Positions 9,770-18,694 of a stretch of DNA of 64,000 nucleotides are shown here, piece by piece. Made by a program: the position numbers and the translations under genes. The stretch is taken from NCBI RefSeq assembly GCF_030413635.1, contig NZ_CP129235.1, forward strand, positions 3,906,001 to 3,970,000. The letters are read 5' to 3'. This DNA is from Planococcus shenhongbingii. Lineage in GTDB: Bacteria; Bacillota; Bacilli; Bacillales_A; Planococcaceae. Each line of letters begins with the position of its first letter. The stretch's first letter is position 1. The notes beneath the pieces are model-generated. The model saw nothing but the letters and a program-made list of their open reading frames with translations, was not told where the DNA came from and ran no database searches.

Positions 9770-10708
9770 CTAAAACTCATCATTAAAAACTATAGGCGCG
9801 ATGCCTAATTTGCCGCAAATTCTCTTCGTATCCTGATAATGCCGCTGGGATGGATCCGCGTATTCCAAACACCAAAGCAATTGAAGCAATAATCTGCGCT
9901 GCGGGTAATTCACTGGAATAGGGTTGATGGTTTGATATTCCTCAAAAAAGTCTTTCCCCACCATTCCTCTCCATAATTCCAAGCGGGCTAAATCTGACTC
10001 AAATCCACCTGCCCACGCGCTATCAAAATCAACAACAGCTGCCAATTGCCATTTTCCGTCGTGATTGGTTAAAAGGATATTTCCAGGATTCAAATCTTCA
10101 TGTGTTAATCGTGGCGAGTTGATTTCATTAAATAACCCTTTATTTTGCTGTAAAAGCGACAAAAACATTTCTTGATGGCGTGGATTTCGGATACGCTGTG
10201 TTGCCCGCCTTGATAAAGCGGAAGCATAATTGGTTTCTGTGGCAATGACTTCTCCTTTGCTGCCAATTTCTCCAAAAGAGTTGTATGAAATGCTGTGGAT
10301 CTGGGCGACTGCCCAGCCAAAATCTCGATAAATCGCTCGGAACTCTTCCGGAGCCACCTGCTTTTTAATATCTGACCACAACTGCCCCTCAACATGCGAC
10401 ATCAGCAGGTAGCGATACGGAACCGTTTCATGCGACATATCAAATGCAATTGCTTCGTACGTCGGAATTCCCGATTGTTTCCAAACTTGCTGGTTAATCG
10501 CAAAGGTTCGGTCAAAAGAGCTCGATATTGGAGCATTTGGTCCTGCGAGTTTAATCACCACACGCTGAGATGGATTGGAAAGCGTTAAGTCTGCAACGAA
10601 ATAATCCGTTTTCCTTAAGAGAACTTTGTATTCACGGAGCTGACAGCGTCGACCAAAATGCCGTTGGATAATCGTTCTACAGCTGGATATCTCCTTTTCG
10701 GCTTTCAT
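9770..10708 (-). CDS. Aminoglycoside phosphotransferase (APH) / choline kinase-fold protein
   Basis: A 312-residue kinase-fold protein of the APH family. It has an N-lobe strand with a VVIKLAG lysine, then the Brenner-type catalytic loop LTHEDLNPGNILL and the metal-binding VVDFDSAWAG. APH-fold proteins phosphorylate aminoglycosides, choline, sugars or other small alcohols; close resistance motifs are not evident, so a drug-resistance role should not be assumed. I chose ATG at 10708 because AGGGAAGAGG lies six bases upstream; the frame extends to a GTG at 10735. Monocistronic between a repeat and a divergent gene. Confidence 0.82.
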   Translation of the reverse strand: MKAEKEISSCRTIIQRHFGRRCQLREYKVLLRKTDYFVADLTLSNPSQRVVIKLAGPNAPISSSFDRTFAINQQVWKQSGIPTYEAIAFDMSHETVPYRYLLMSHVEGQLWSDIKKQVAPEEFRAIYRDFGWAVAQIHSISYNSFGEIGSKGEVIATETNYASALSRRATQRIRNPRHQEMFLSLLQQNKGLFNEINSPRLTHEDLNPGNILLTNHDGKWQLAAVVDFDSAWAGGFESDLARLELWRGMVGKDFFEEYQTINPIPVNYPQRRLLLQLLWCLEYADPSQRHYQDTKRICGKLGIAPIVFNDEF

Positions 10709-10881
10709 CCTATGCCTCTTCCCTATAGAATTCACTTACGATCAGACGTACTTTATCCCTGAATTTTAAAACTCATTCACTGCCAGACAGTTCTAAGGCA
10801 GTCTCATTCAGTATTTCTACCAAACTATTCAAGGGGTTATACTAAGGGCAACTATTCAGTTTAGAAAGGAAGCGTTCAAGA

Positions 10882-11451
10882 ATGGAAATCGAGAATTTAA
10901 TCCGGGTTAAGACCAGACGGGAACTAAGGGATTGGTTTGAAGAAAATTCAAAGACAGAAAAGTGTTGTTGGGTAATCGTCAGTATGACTGAACAACCCGG
11001 AGTCCTCCAGTATTTAGATGCAGTTGAAGAGGCGTTGTGCTTTGGCTGGATTGACAGCACAAAGAAGAGAATATCAGAAACAGAAGTGGCTCAAAGGCTT
11101 TCTCCACGGAAGAAAAATAGCAATTTTACAGAATTGAACAAAGAGCGGGTACGGAGATTAGAAAAATTAGGCCTGATGAAAGAAGAAGGCCTAAAAATTC
11201 TCCCTGATATGCGGCCCGAATCTTTTACTATAGACAAAGAAATCGAAGCTCGCTTGAAAGAAGACGATCAAGTTTATCAAAACTTCCTCAATTTTCCGAA
11301 ATTGTACAAGAGGATTCGGATTGATGCCATCCAAAGTTATAGAAATGAACCGGATGTTTTCAATAGAAAACTGGACAAGTTCATTGAAAATACAAGAAAA
11401 AATAAAATGTATGGCCAGTGGAATGATAGTGGCCGTTTGATTAATTATTAA
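10882..11451 (+). CDS. YdeI/OmpD-associated family protein
   Basis: A 189-residue protein with the signature of the YdeI family: the EEALCFGWIDS stretch (about residues 49-59), then the RLSPRKKNSNFTELNKERV block and a C-terminal helical YdeI part. In B. subtilis and enterobacteria these small proteins are linked to peptide and stress resistance, but the biochemical role is not settled. It begins with ATG behind AGGAAG. It converges on the GntP permease. Confidence 0.85.
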   Translation: MEIENLIRVKTRRELRDWFEENSKTEKCCWVIVSMTEQPGVLQYLDAVEEALCFGWIDSTKKRISETEVAQRLSPRKKNSNFTELNKERVRRLEKLGLMKEEGLKILPDMRPESFTIDKEIEARLKEDDQVYQNFLNFPKLYKRIRIDAIQSYRNEPDVFNRKLDKFIENTRKNKMYGQWNDSGRLINY

Positions 11452-11500
11452 CGAATGGAAATGTTTATTAAAGCAAAATGCAAATTAAACCACACAAAAA

Positions 11501-11528
11501 AAGCCAGCTTAATTTAATAAGCTGGCCT
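11501..11528 (-). terminator. Terminator of the sugar-acid operon
   Basis: The stem GGCCAGCTTA / TAAGCTGGCTT with a short AT loop is followed by T7 on the minus strand. It lies 18 bases beyond the GntP stop. Confidence 0.85.
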
Positions 11529-11545
11529 TCTCATTTCCAATCTTT

Positions 11546-12868
11546 TTATCCTATAAAAAGATCCAAAATCAATACACCGGCAAGACCGACGACTGAAATT
11601 ATAGTCACCATCACAGACCAAGTTTTAAGCGTCTGCCCGATGGTCAGGTTAAAGTATTCCTTGTAAATCCAGAACCCTGCATCATTCACGTGAGAGAAGG
11701 TGATACTTCCGGCACCAGCTGCTAACACCATAAGTTCCGGACTTGCTCCTGTCGCCGCGATAAGAGGCGCTACGATTCCCGCAGCGGTCATTCCGGCCAC
11801 TGTTGCAGAACCTACCGCAACCCTTAGGATAGCAGCGATGAGCCAAGTAAGAATCAACGGAGATAATGTCGATCCTATCATAATGTCAGAAATGTATTGA
11901 TCAATATGGCTGTCGATCAATACTTGCTTGAACGCACCGCCTGCAGCGATGATAAGCAGAATCAAGGCAATTCCACTGACTGCCTCTGCCAGAGATTTCA
12001 TGACGTCTTCCATTTTTTTGCCCCGGTTGAGGCCAAAAGTAAAGAAGGCAATAAGAACAGAGATCAGTAAGGCGACGTTCGGATTACCGATGAAATCGAA
12101 GAACGGCATAACTGACGACTCTGGCCAAAAGATTTCTACAATTACTTGTGATGCAATTAGGATTACAGGCATCAACGAAGTAATAATACTTGTTGCAAAT
12201 CCTGGCATTTCTTCTTCTGTAAATTCTTTCGGATTAAATAATCCTTTTGGAATTTCAACTTCCAAATCTTCTTTCTTAAACAACTTCGTAAATAGAGGTC
12301 CGGCAATAATAATTGCAGGAATCGCAATAATGATTCCCAAGATTAATGTCTGACCGATATTTGCATCAAATACACTCGCTATTGCCGTTGGCCCAGGGTG
12401 CGGCGGAACAAAGCCATGCATTGTGATAAGGGCGGCAATTACTGGCATCCCCACATACAAAATAGGTACACCGGCAGCAGCGGCAATTGTAAATACGAGT
12501 GGAATCAGAACGACAACCCCAGTTTCGAAAAAGAGGGCAATCCCTGTAACAGATGCCGTTAAAACGGCAGCCAGTTGAACTCTGTCCTTTCCAAATACCC
12601 GAATAAGTGTTGTGGCAATTCTTTGAGCTCCACCGGAATCTGTCATTAACTTACCGAGTATTGCACCAAAGATGATGATCATGGTTAGACTGCCCAGCGT
12701 ACTGCCTAAACCGCTTTGGACAGATGCCATCGCATCAACCGGAGACATTCCTTCTAAAATACCCACAACTAAAGCAACCAGAATTAAAGAAATGAAGGCA
12801 TTCAGTTTAAAAACCATCATTAATACAAGTAATAGGGCGACCCCTATAATAATTGAAACTATCGGCAT
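11546..12868 (-). CDS. GntP family sugar-acid:proton symporter
   Basis: A 440-residue permease with about twelve hydrophobic helices and the GntP family landmarks: the N-terminal GMSPVDAMASVQSGLGSTLG loop, the HGFVPPHPGPTAIA motif and the C-terminal GSITFSHVNDAGFW segment. Family members import gluconate, fructuronate, D-serine, or four-carbon acids such as threonate and erythronate. Its position after an FBA-type aldolase, OtnK kinase and beta-hydroxyacid dehydrogenase points to a four-carbon sugar acid rather than gluconate. AAAGGAG precedes the ATG. It is the last gene of the minus-strand operon. Confidence 0.9.
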   Translation of the reverse strand: MPIVSIIIGVALLLVLMMVFKLNAFISLILVALVVGILEGMSPVDAMASVQSGLGSTLGSLTMIIIFGAILGKLMTDSGGAQRIATTLIRVFGKDRVQLAAVLTASVTGIALFFETGVVVLIPLVFTIAAAAGVPILYVGMPVIAALITMHGFVPPHPGPTAIASVFDANIGQTLILGIIIAIPAIIIAGPLFTKLFKKEDLEVEIPKGLFNPKEFTEEEMPGFATSIITSLMPVILIASQVIVEIFWPESSVMPFFDFIGNPNVALLISVLIAFFTFGLNRGKKMEDVMKSLAEAVSGIALILLIIAAGGAFKQVLIDSHIDQYISDIMIGSTLSPLILTWLIAAILRVAVGSATVAGMTAAGIVAPLIAATGASPELMVLAAGAGSITFSHVNDAGFWIYKEYFNLTIGQTLKTWSVMVTIISVVGLAGVLILDLFIG

Positions 12869-12982
12869 ATTATTTACTCCTTTTAGAAAGCCATTAACGA
12901 AACAATGGCGAAGATTGGATATCGCAGGACTTCCAGTGTCTGTAACCTAGCGAAGCGGAAGTTATGCCCGCCTATACTAAAA

Positions 12983-13819
12983 TTATTTTCCAGAAAACAA
13001 CTTAACAAATTTAGTCATTACGGGTTCTATAGACAGTTGCATATCTTCCATAACAGAAGAGAGATGGGCTATTTCTTTGTTTTCGAAATATTTTTGCAGA
13101 TGAGAAACAGCAGCCATGGAGACTTCTGTGTTCACATTGATTTTACCTATTCCTAATTCGATGGCCTGTCTGATTTTTTCTTCCGGTGTTCCTGAACCGC
13201 CGTGAAGGACCAGGGGAATATCAACGACTTGCCGGATCCTTTTCAGAAGGTCCATGTCGATCTTCGGTTCTCCTTTATACATGCCGTGTACAGTTCCAAT
13301 AGCTGCAGCTAAAAAATCTACGCCTGTTTCTTCGACAAATTTCTTTGCAGTCTCTGGGTCAGTAAGTGTCCCGTCGCCTTCTTCTTCATCAGAGAAGGCC
13401 CCTTTCGGTAAAGAACCAATCTCCGCTTCAACCGACACACCCGCCATATGAGCAATTTCGACAATCTCTTTTGTAAGGCGCATATTCTTCTCAATATCAT
13501 ATGCTGAACCATCAAACATGACTGATGAAAACCCGCAACGGATGGCTCGAATGATTGATTGCTTCTCATAAGCGTGATCCAAATGAAGAGAAATGGGAAC
13601 ACTCGCTTTTTCTGCCATTGCTCTTACCATTGCTGAAAATCCTTCAACATCCACTGTTGGAAAGTATCTCTCCCCTAAAGCAATGATTACAGGCTGGTTT
13701 TCCTGTTCCGCAACCTTTATAGCTGCTTGAACCGTTTCTAAGCTATATACATTAAATGCGGCAACGCCGTATTTTCCTTTTTGTGCATCTATTAAAATAT
13801 CTTTTGTATTCGCTAACAT
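12983..13819 (-). CDS. Class II fructose-bisphosphate aldolase family protein in the sugar-acid operon
   Basis: A 278-residue zinc aldolase of the FbaA/GatY/KbaY family. The expected residues are present: catalytic D81 and zinc ligand H82 in HLDHA, H178 in IGTVHG, H206 in LVLHGGSG, and the phosphate-binding INVNTE stretch. Canonical members split a ketose bisphosphate and produce dihydroxyacetone phosphate through an enediolate. Here it sits between OtnK and the permease, where related clusters carry the decarboxylase OtnC, so it may act on a phosphorylated oxo-tetronate instead. HLDHA replaces the commoner HLDHG. AAGGAG precedes the ATG. Family is certain; substrate is inferred. Confidence 0.9.
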   Translation of the reverse strand: MLANTKDILIDAQKGKYGVAAFNVYSLETVQAAIKVAEQENQPVIIALGERYFPTVDVEGFSAMVRAMAEKASVPISLHLDHAYEKQSIIRAIRCGFSSVMFDGSAYDIEKNMRLTKEIVEIAHMAGVSVEAEIGSLPKGAFSDEEEGDGTLTDPETAKKFVEETGVDFLAAAIGTVHGMYKGEPKIDMDLLKRIRQVVDIPLVLHGGSGTPEEKIRQAIELGIGKINVNTEVSMAAVSHLQKYFENKEIAHLSSVMEDMQLSIEPVMTKFVKLFSGK

Positions 13820-13885
13820 AATGAGCTCCTTAGTTTATAAGTAATGGAATGGCAATTGTATTCGTTTTCAAAACTCTTTCCGGTT

Positions 13886-13924
13886 GTATACGGCTGCCCT
13901 ATCGAATATGATGCAGCCGTATAC
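13886..13924. other. Hairpin with TGTATAC ends between the kinase and aldolase genes
   Basis: A perfect 12-base inverted repeat (GTATACGGCTGC and complement, 15-base loop) lies in the 139-base gap between otnK and the aldolase. Its base carries TGTATAC, the same word as the putative GntR operators upstream of the operon. No T-run follows, so it is not a plain terminator. Confidence 0.55.
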
Positions 13925-13958
13925 GAATGAAAATTTTTAACGGATCCATATAATTCCC

Positions 13959-15404
13959 TTATTTATCTAATAGTTCAACCGTCTCTTTAAGGGCAGTTTT
14001 TGTTCCTACATTTCCTGGGAAGATAATATAGGAAATGCCTGGGAATTTGCTTTCTTCTCCAGTGAACCATACTGGGATTCCAGGCTTAATCTGCCCAGCA
14101 ACAGTCGCTCTCTTTACTTCAAGCCCTTTTGTTCCGATATCACTTGAAGTAATGCCGCCTTTCGCAACAATATAGCTTGGTCTCACATTCAAGGTTTGAA
14201 CGATGCTGGTTACGGCGTCAGAGATTCTAACCGATAGCATAAGTTCCTCTTCTTTTTTGCCTTCGCCAAGATCCATTCTTTCCCGTTTTGTGTAAACGGC
14301 TACTGTTTTACCTGAACGGATAAGATTTTCACATGTTTCAATGACCCGTTCGGTTTCAGCTTTAAACTGTTCCGGATCCAATACAAGATGGACATTAAAC
14401 TCGATAAACTCAATAAAATCACATTTCTTCAATTCCTCAAGCTGCTCCGTTGTCTTTTTAACGTGAGAACCTACAATGATCAAACCCCCATTGCCAGACT
14501 CTTCCTTGATCAGCTCTTCTCTCGTAAGCAACCCTTTATCACTGACTCCCCCTATTACCTTGGTAAGAGCAGCTGCACTTCTGAACATGAAATGTTTGCC
14601 GGCTTTCATCGCTTTGATGAGTGCTATGGTGAAAATTTCGATATCGACGTAATCTATCGCGTTAACGATGACTTTATTGAAGTCTTTCACTTCAAGCAAT
14701 TGATCCGCAATCTTATCGACTTCAAGCGCTCTTAAGCTTTCGAGTGAGATATACGTTGCGTTTTCCGCTTTGAATCTGCCATTTGATTTTTCTTCAGCCC
14801 ATTCACCTAAATGAGATTTTGTGTAGCCGAATGTCCGGTCTTTCGCAAATTCCGTTTCGCCAGCCGGCACCAAATGGTCTTCATGCTGCACATAGTGGAT
14901 GTTGTCGACGGTGAAACGGCCGCCTTCTTTAAAGAATGGAACAATTACTTCTCCGTCAAACTTGATGTCTGAACCGGATTCGATTGTTTCCTTCAATACC
15001 TCTGTTTCAAGCGGATAGTGGCCGCGCAAAGTCGAATCTCCACGGCTGATGATGATAAAATCCTTGCCTTGCTTCTTCGCTGCTTCCAATGCATTTTCAG
15101 CAATTTCTTTATGTGCTTTTTCTGTTTCAGCTGCTGTAAAGCCTCGGGAGTTCGTTAAGATGAAAAACATCGCATTTTGCTCTGCGAAACCTTTTTCAAT
15201 ACTGTCTACCGACCAATCCGTGTATACAGAGATGTTATGAACGGTTTGTACACCAGTAGGATCATCATCAAGCACTATGATTTTTTTATTCAGATCAGCC
15301 AGTTCGCTTTTCAGCATTTCCGTTACAGCATTTCTGTCCACTTCCGGAATTCCCTTGAAAACATCGTCAACTAATCTTATATCCGTACTTTTAATCACGC
15401 TCAT
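13959..15404 (-). CDS. otnK: Four-carbon acid sugar kinase (DUF1537 family, OtnK-like)
   Basis: A 481-residue kinase of the former DUF1537 family, which phosphorylates oxo-tetronates or threonate at the 4-hydroxyl in acid-sugar catabolism. The N-terminal domain carries LDDDPTGVQTVHN and SRGDSTLRGHYP; the C-terminal nucleotide-binding domain carries IVAKGGITSSDIG and IIFPGNVGTK. Length is slightly above the usual 420-430 because of a longer N-terminus. The ATG at 15404 follows GGAGAGG by six bases; a TTG at 15410 is less likely. It starts two bases after the dehydrogenase stop, so the two are translationally coupled. Which tetronate isomer is used cannot be told. Confidence 0.9.
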   Translation of the reverse strand: MSVIKSTDIRLVDDVFKGIPEVDRNAVTEMLKSELADLNKKIIVLDDDPTGVQTVHNISVYTDWSVDSIEKGFAEQNAMFFILTNSRGFTAAETEKAHKEIAENALEAAKKQGKDFIIISRGDSTLRGHYPLETEVLKETIESGSDIKFDGEVIVPFFKEGGRFTVDNIHYVQHEDHLVPAGETEFAKDRTFGYTKSHLGEWAEEKSNGRFKAENATYISLESLRALEVDKIADQLLEVKDFNKVIVNAIDYVDIEIFTIALIKAMKAGKHFMFRSAAALTKVIGGVSDKGLLTREELIKEESGNGGLIIVGSHVKKTTEQLEELKKCDFIEFIEFNVHLVLDPEQFKAETERVIETCENLIRSGKTVAVYTKRERMDLGEGKKEEELMLSVRISDAVTSIVQTLNVRPSYIVAKGGITSSDIGTKGLEVKRATVAGQIKPGIPVWFTGEESKFPGISYIIFPGNVGTKTALKETVELLDK

Positions 15405-15406
15405 TT

Positions 15407-16297
15407 TCAACCTCTCCTTACTTCAACATTTGACAGTTTTTCAAAGTATTGAACAATGCCGCCATGGTCATCGGCAGATTTTCCGTCTACTTTCAATGCA
15501 TGGAAGATTTCCAGCAATTGGCTTGATAACGGCATCGGCACGCCAATCTCATGAGCCGTATCAATGACGTTCGTAATGTCTTTCATGTTGATATCAATTC
15601 TACCGCCAGCTACAAAGTTGCGGTCAAGAATTAACGGAACTTTCGCATCGAGGACAGCACTTCCTGCTAATCCGCCTCTGATGGCCTTGTACATTTTTTC
15701 CACATCAATGCCCGCTTTGCTTGCTAAAACCAATGCTTCAGACATAGCGGCAATATTTAAATTGACGATTACTTGGTTGGCTAATTTCGCGGTCGTACCG
15801 CTGCCATTTCCGCCTACCAATGTCACTTCACTGCCCATGGCGTAAAGAACATCTTTCACTTGCTCAAAGACTTCTTCTTTCCCGCCTACCATGATTGCCA
15901 AAGTTCCATCGATGGCCTTCGGTTCTCCTCCACTAACAGGAGCATCCATCATTTCCACACCTTTTTCCAATGCCAATGCAGCAATTTCTTTTGAAACTAC
16001 TGGAGTTATGGAACTCATATCGATAATGACCGTTCCTGGTTCCGCTCCGCTAAGAACACCATTTTCTCCTAGAACAACTTGTTGCACATGTTTGTTGGCA
16101 GGAAGCATTGTAATGACCACTTCACAGCTTTCTCCGATTACTTTCGCAGATTCCGCACGGTTTGCACCTAATTCCACCAAAGACTGAACGGCAGCTTCGT
16201 TAAGATCGTTGACCGTTACTTCATATCCTTTTGACAAAAGATTTGCTGCCATCGGTTTTCCCATGATTCCTAAACCAATAAATCCTATTTTTTTCAT
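15407..16297 (-). CDS. Beta-hydroxyacid dehydrogenase (LtnD/GarR family)
   Basis: A 296-residue NAD(P)-dependent enzyme of the 3-hydroxyisobutyrate/tartronate-semialdehyde/L-threonate dehydrogenase family. Seen are the N-terminal Rossmann signature FIGLGIMGKPMAANLLSKG, the substrate loop DAPVSGGEPKAIDGTL (residues 118-133) and catalytic K171 in KLANQ. In tetronate clusters this enzyme makes the 2- or 3-oxo acid that OtnK phosphorylates. A tartronate-semialdehyde reductase role is an alternative, given the glycerate kinase nearby. GAGGAGG precedes the ATG. First gene of the operon, divergent from the GntR regulator. Confidence 0.9.
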   Translation of the reverse strand: MKKIGFIGLGIMGKPMAANLLSKGYEVTVNDLNEAAVQSLVELGANRAESAKVIGESCEVVITMLPANKHVQQVVLGENGVLSGAEPGTVIIDMSSITPVVSKEIAALALEKGVEMMDAPVSGGEPKAIDGTLAIMVGGKEEVFEQVKDVLYAMGSEVTLVGGNGSGTTAKLANQVIVNLNIAAMSEALVLASKAGIDVEKMYKAIRGGLAGSAVLDAKVPLILDRNFVAGGRIDINMKDITNVIDTAHEIGVPMPLSSQLLEIFHALKVDGKSADDHGGIVQYFEKLSNVEVRRG

Positions 16298-16399
16298 CCT
16301 ATATTCCTCCTCAATTATTCGTTTGTTCTATTTTCATAAAAATCGATTTTCTTATATTGTTTGCTTAAATTTGATTATAGAAAGCCCTTACATGTTGAA

Positions 16400-16452
16400 T
16401 TGTATACTCTTTTTTATTTTTTGTATACAATATGGTATCATTTTGTATACAT
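16400..16452. promoter_or_regulatory. Three phased TTGTATAC operators for the GntR regulator
   Basis: TTGTATACT (16400), TTGTATACAA (16421) and TTGTATACAT (16443) repeat at 21 and 22 bases, that is two helical turns, so regulator dimers would sit on one DNA face. TGTATACA is a perfect palindrome typical of FCD-type GntR operators. The first site overlaps the likely -35 region of the leftward operon, whose -10 TATAAT is the complement of 16374-16379. Confidence 0.75.
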
Positions 16453-16580
16453 TTTACTAGTTATGCGCCTGCTTATTGAAACTTGCCTATTGGTCTTTAC
16501 CCGTAGAGTCTCTATCTTTTTTTCACTTTTTTTGATACGTTAATGACAGTTAGGTTTTGTAAAAAATAGGAGTGATTGAA

Positions 16581-17216
16581 ATGAGTCAGGGCATTAAGAA
16601 TTCTCGGACCGCTTCTCATCAAGCGTACGAAGTGATGCGTGACAGGATATTAAATGGGGATCTCCCGAGCGGCACAAAAATTGTTGAGGAAAGGCTTGCC
16701 CAAGAATTAGGCTGCAGCCGTACACCGATCCGGGAAGCTCTAAGACAATTAGAATATGAAGGCCTTATCGTAAATAAAAAGATCGTACAGCCTACCGAGA
16801 AAGATCTGCGGAACTTATTTCAAGTGAGAATTCTTTTAGAGGGCTTTTCAAGTCAAACAGCCGCCATTTATTTGCCTGAAAAGGAACTGGATTTGCTTTC
16901 TCAATGCATTAGAATTGGGAGAGAAGGAACAACTGAAGAGGTGATGAAAGCAAATGAACATTTTCATGAAATCATTGTTCAAGCCAGCGGCAATTCACAA
17001 ATCGTCGACATTCTCAACCGGATGCAGTCAATCATTTATCTTTTCCGCAAGACTGTAGTGCTGCACAAACGCCCCCACTTGATCGAAGAACACCAGAAAA
17101 TTTATGAAGCCATTAAAGCCAGAGACAGCCAAGCGGCAAAATTGCTTATGGAGACTCATCTTCAAGCAGACCTGGATTTTTGTTTGCACATTTTAGGCAG
17201 GACAAATTACGAATGA
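16581..17216 (+). CDS. GntR family regulator, FCD subfamily
   Basis: A 211-residue repressor-type protein. The winged helix-turn-helix occupies residues about 10-70 (GTKIVEERLAQELGCSRTPI followed by REALRQLEYEGLI). The all-helical FCD ligand domain follows, with its metal-site pattern (HFHEIIVQASGN and later ETHLQADLDF). It is divergent from the sugar-acid operon and presumably controls it and itself through the TGTATAC sites between them; the effector would be a pathway acid. ATG at 16581 has AGGAG eight bases upstream; GTG at 16572 overlaps that binding site. Confidence 0.9.
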   Translation: MSQGIKNSRTASHQAYEVMRDRILNGDLPSGTKIVEERLAQELGCSRTPIREALRQLEYEGLIVNKKIVQPTEKDLRNLFQVRILLEGFSSQTAAIYLPEKELDLLSQCIRIGREGTTEEVMKANEHFHEIIVQASGNSQIVDILNRMQSIIYLFRKTVVLHKRPHLIEEHQKIYEAIKARDSQAAKLLMETHLQADLDFCLHILGRTNYE

Positions 17217-17238
17217 TAATATTGGATTTCTAAATCAG

Positions 17239-17270
17239 CCTTACATTTCTATGAAGAATAGAAAGTAAGG
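17239..17270 (+). terminator. Terminator of the GntR gene
   Basis: CCTTAC-TTTCTAT pairs with ATAGAAA-GTAAGG around a short loop, followed by CATTTATTTTTC. Confidence 0.75.
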
Positions 17271-17511
17271 CATTTATTTTTCTCCTCCTCCCTCTCCTTC
17301 AATGCATTAAACGGCTCTCCATTCTTCTTCAATGCATCTTCTTCCGGTTAATCTCGGCTCATTTCGTTCTATATTATTCCTTTTGCGACTTTCACAAATT
17401 TATTTTCTAATATTTTCCTAATTTATACTCAAATTCTCATGATTTTCTCATCTTCTTCTCATATTCGGAAGGTAACTTAGAAAGTATCAGAGTTTGAGGA
17501 GGAGTTTAAAG

Positions 17512-18693
17512 ATGAAGATTGTAATAGTGCCTTCAGGTTTTAAAGAATGTTTGGATGCGGAAGAAGTTGCGGCAGCAATGGAACGAGGGGTAAAGCGCTT
17601 CGATCCGTCGATTGATGCAGTAGTGATTCCGATGATCGACGGCGGTGAAGGGTTTGTTAGAACAATCATCAATATAAAAGGCGGCTCTATCATCCATAAA
17701 GAAGTGACAGGGCCCGTTGGAAAGAAAATCAGCAGTTATTTCGGCTTGTACAAAGAGAACGGTCAACGGATAGCTGTTATCGAGATGGCCGCGGTCGCAG
17801 GGCTGAAACTGGTCCCTCGCAATGAACGAAACCCGTTAAAAACCACTACTTACGGGGTAGGCGAATTAATAATCGCTGCTTTAGATTTCGAGGTAGACCA
17901 TATCTTGATTGGCTGTGGAGATTCCGGCACTTCAGATGGCGGTGCCGGCATGGCTGAAGCGTTAGGGGTTCAATTTTTAAACAAGGAACAGCAAAAGGTC
18001 CATATCAAAGGCGGCGAAGATTTATTGGCAGTGGATTCCCTCACAACTGCGAATATAGATGGCCGATTAAAGAATGTATCCATCGATGTGGCTTGTAATT
18101 GGAAGAACATCTTATGCGGGGAAAAAGGCGTGGCCAGAGTGTTTGGGCCTCAAAAAGGCGCTAATTCAGAGCAGGTTGAAGCCTTATCTTCAGCACTGGA
18201 ACATTATGCTGGCGTCATTCAGGAAGGAACCGGATTGGATGTTCGCACGTTGCCGGGCAGCGGCGCATCCGGAGGTTTAGGCGCGGGCCTTCTTGCATTT
18301 ACAAATGCCGTCCTGCACCCCCGCTTTGATATCATTATGGACTTTATCAATATCGAGAAGGAAATTTCAACAGCCGATATGGTGTTCACGGCAGAAGGCA
18401 GCTTGGATTTTCAAACGCCAAACGGTAAAATTCCGTCAGAGGTAGCGCGGATTGCCAAAACGAGCCATATCCCTGTCATTGCAATTACCGGAACCATTGG
18501 AGAAGGAGCAGACCTGAACTACCAGACCGGTATAGACGCTTACAGCAGTATTATTCAAAAACCCGTTTCCTTGGAAATGGCTATGGAAAATGCGCCGAAA
18601 TGGATAGAGGAAAGCACCTATTCCGCACTGCGGAAAGTTGCCATCGGCTGGAGGATGACAAATAAAGGTGTGTTGAAGAAGGTGCCTGTCTAA
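17512..18693 (+). CDS. glxK: Glycerate 2-kinase (GlxK/GarK family)
   Basis: A 393-residue kinase of glycerate kinase family 1, forming 2-phosphoglycerate from D-glycerate and ATP and feeding lower glycolysis. Seen are the N-terminal PSGFKECLDAEEVAAAMERG, the MIDGGEGFV motif, the glycine-rich GCGDSGTSDGGAGMAEALG and the C-terminal TAEGSLDFQT block. ATG at 17512 follows GAGGAGGAG; an upstream TTG is less likely. It stops one base before the transporter start, indicating coupled translation. It lies downstream of the sugar-acid regulator but no TGTATAC site was found in front of it, so shared control is uncertain. Confidence 0.92.
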   Translation: MKIVIVPSGFKECLDAEEVAAAMERGVKRFDPSIDAVVIPMIDGGEGFVRTIINIKGGSIIHKEVTGPVGKKISSYFGLYKENGQRIAVIEMAAVAGLKLVPRNERNPLKTTTYGVGELIIAALDFEVDHILIGCGDSGTSDGGAGMAEALGVQFLNKEQQKVHIKGGEDLLAVDSLTTANIDGRLKNVSIDVACNWKNILCGEKGVARVFGPQKGANSEQVEALSSALEHYAGVIQEGTGLDVRTLPGSGASGGLGAGLLAFTNAVLHPRFDIIMDFINIEKEISTADMVFTAEGSLDFQTPNGKIPSEVARIAKTSHIPVIAITGTIGEGADLNYQTGIDAYSSIIQKPVSLEMAMENAPKWIEESTYSALRKVAIGWRMTNKGVLKKVPV

Positions 18694-18694
18694 T

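Noticed and set aside
9770..10708. Aminoglycoside resistance gene
   Set aside because: Only the general APH kinase fold is visible; many such proteins have no role in resistance.
11688..11702. CACGTG core as a further parS site
   Set aside because: Only the six-base core and a few flanking bases match; the arms do not fit TGTTTCACGTGAAACA.
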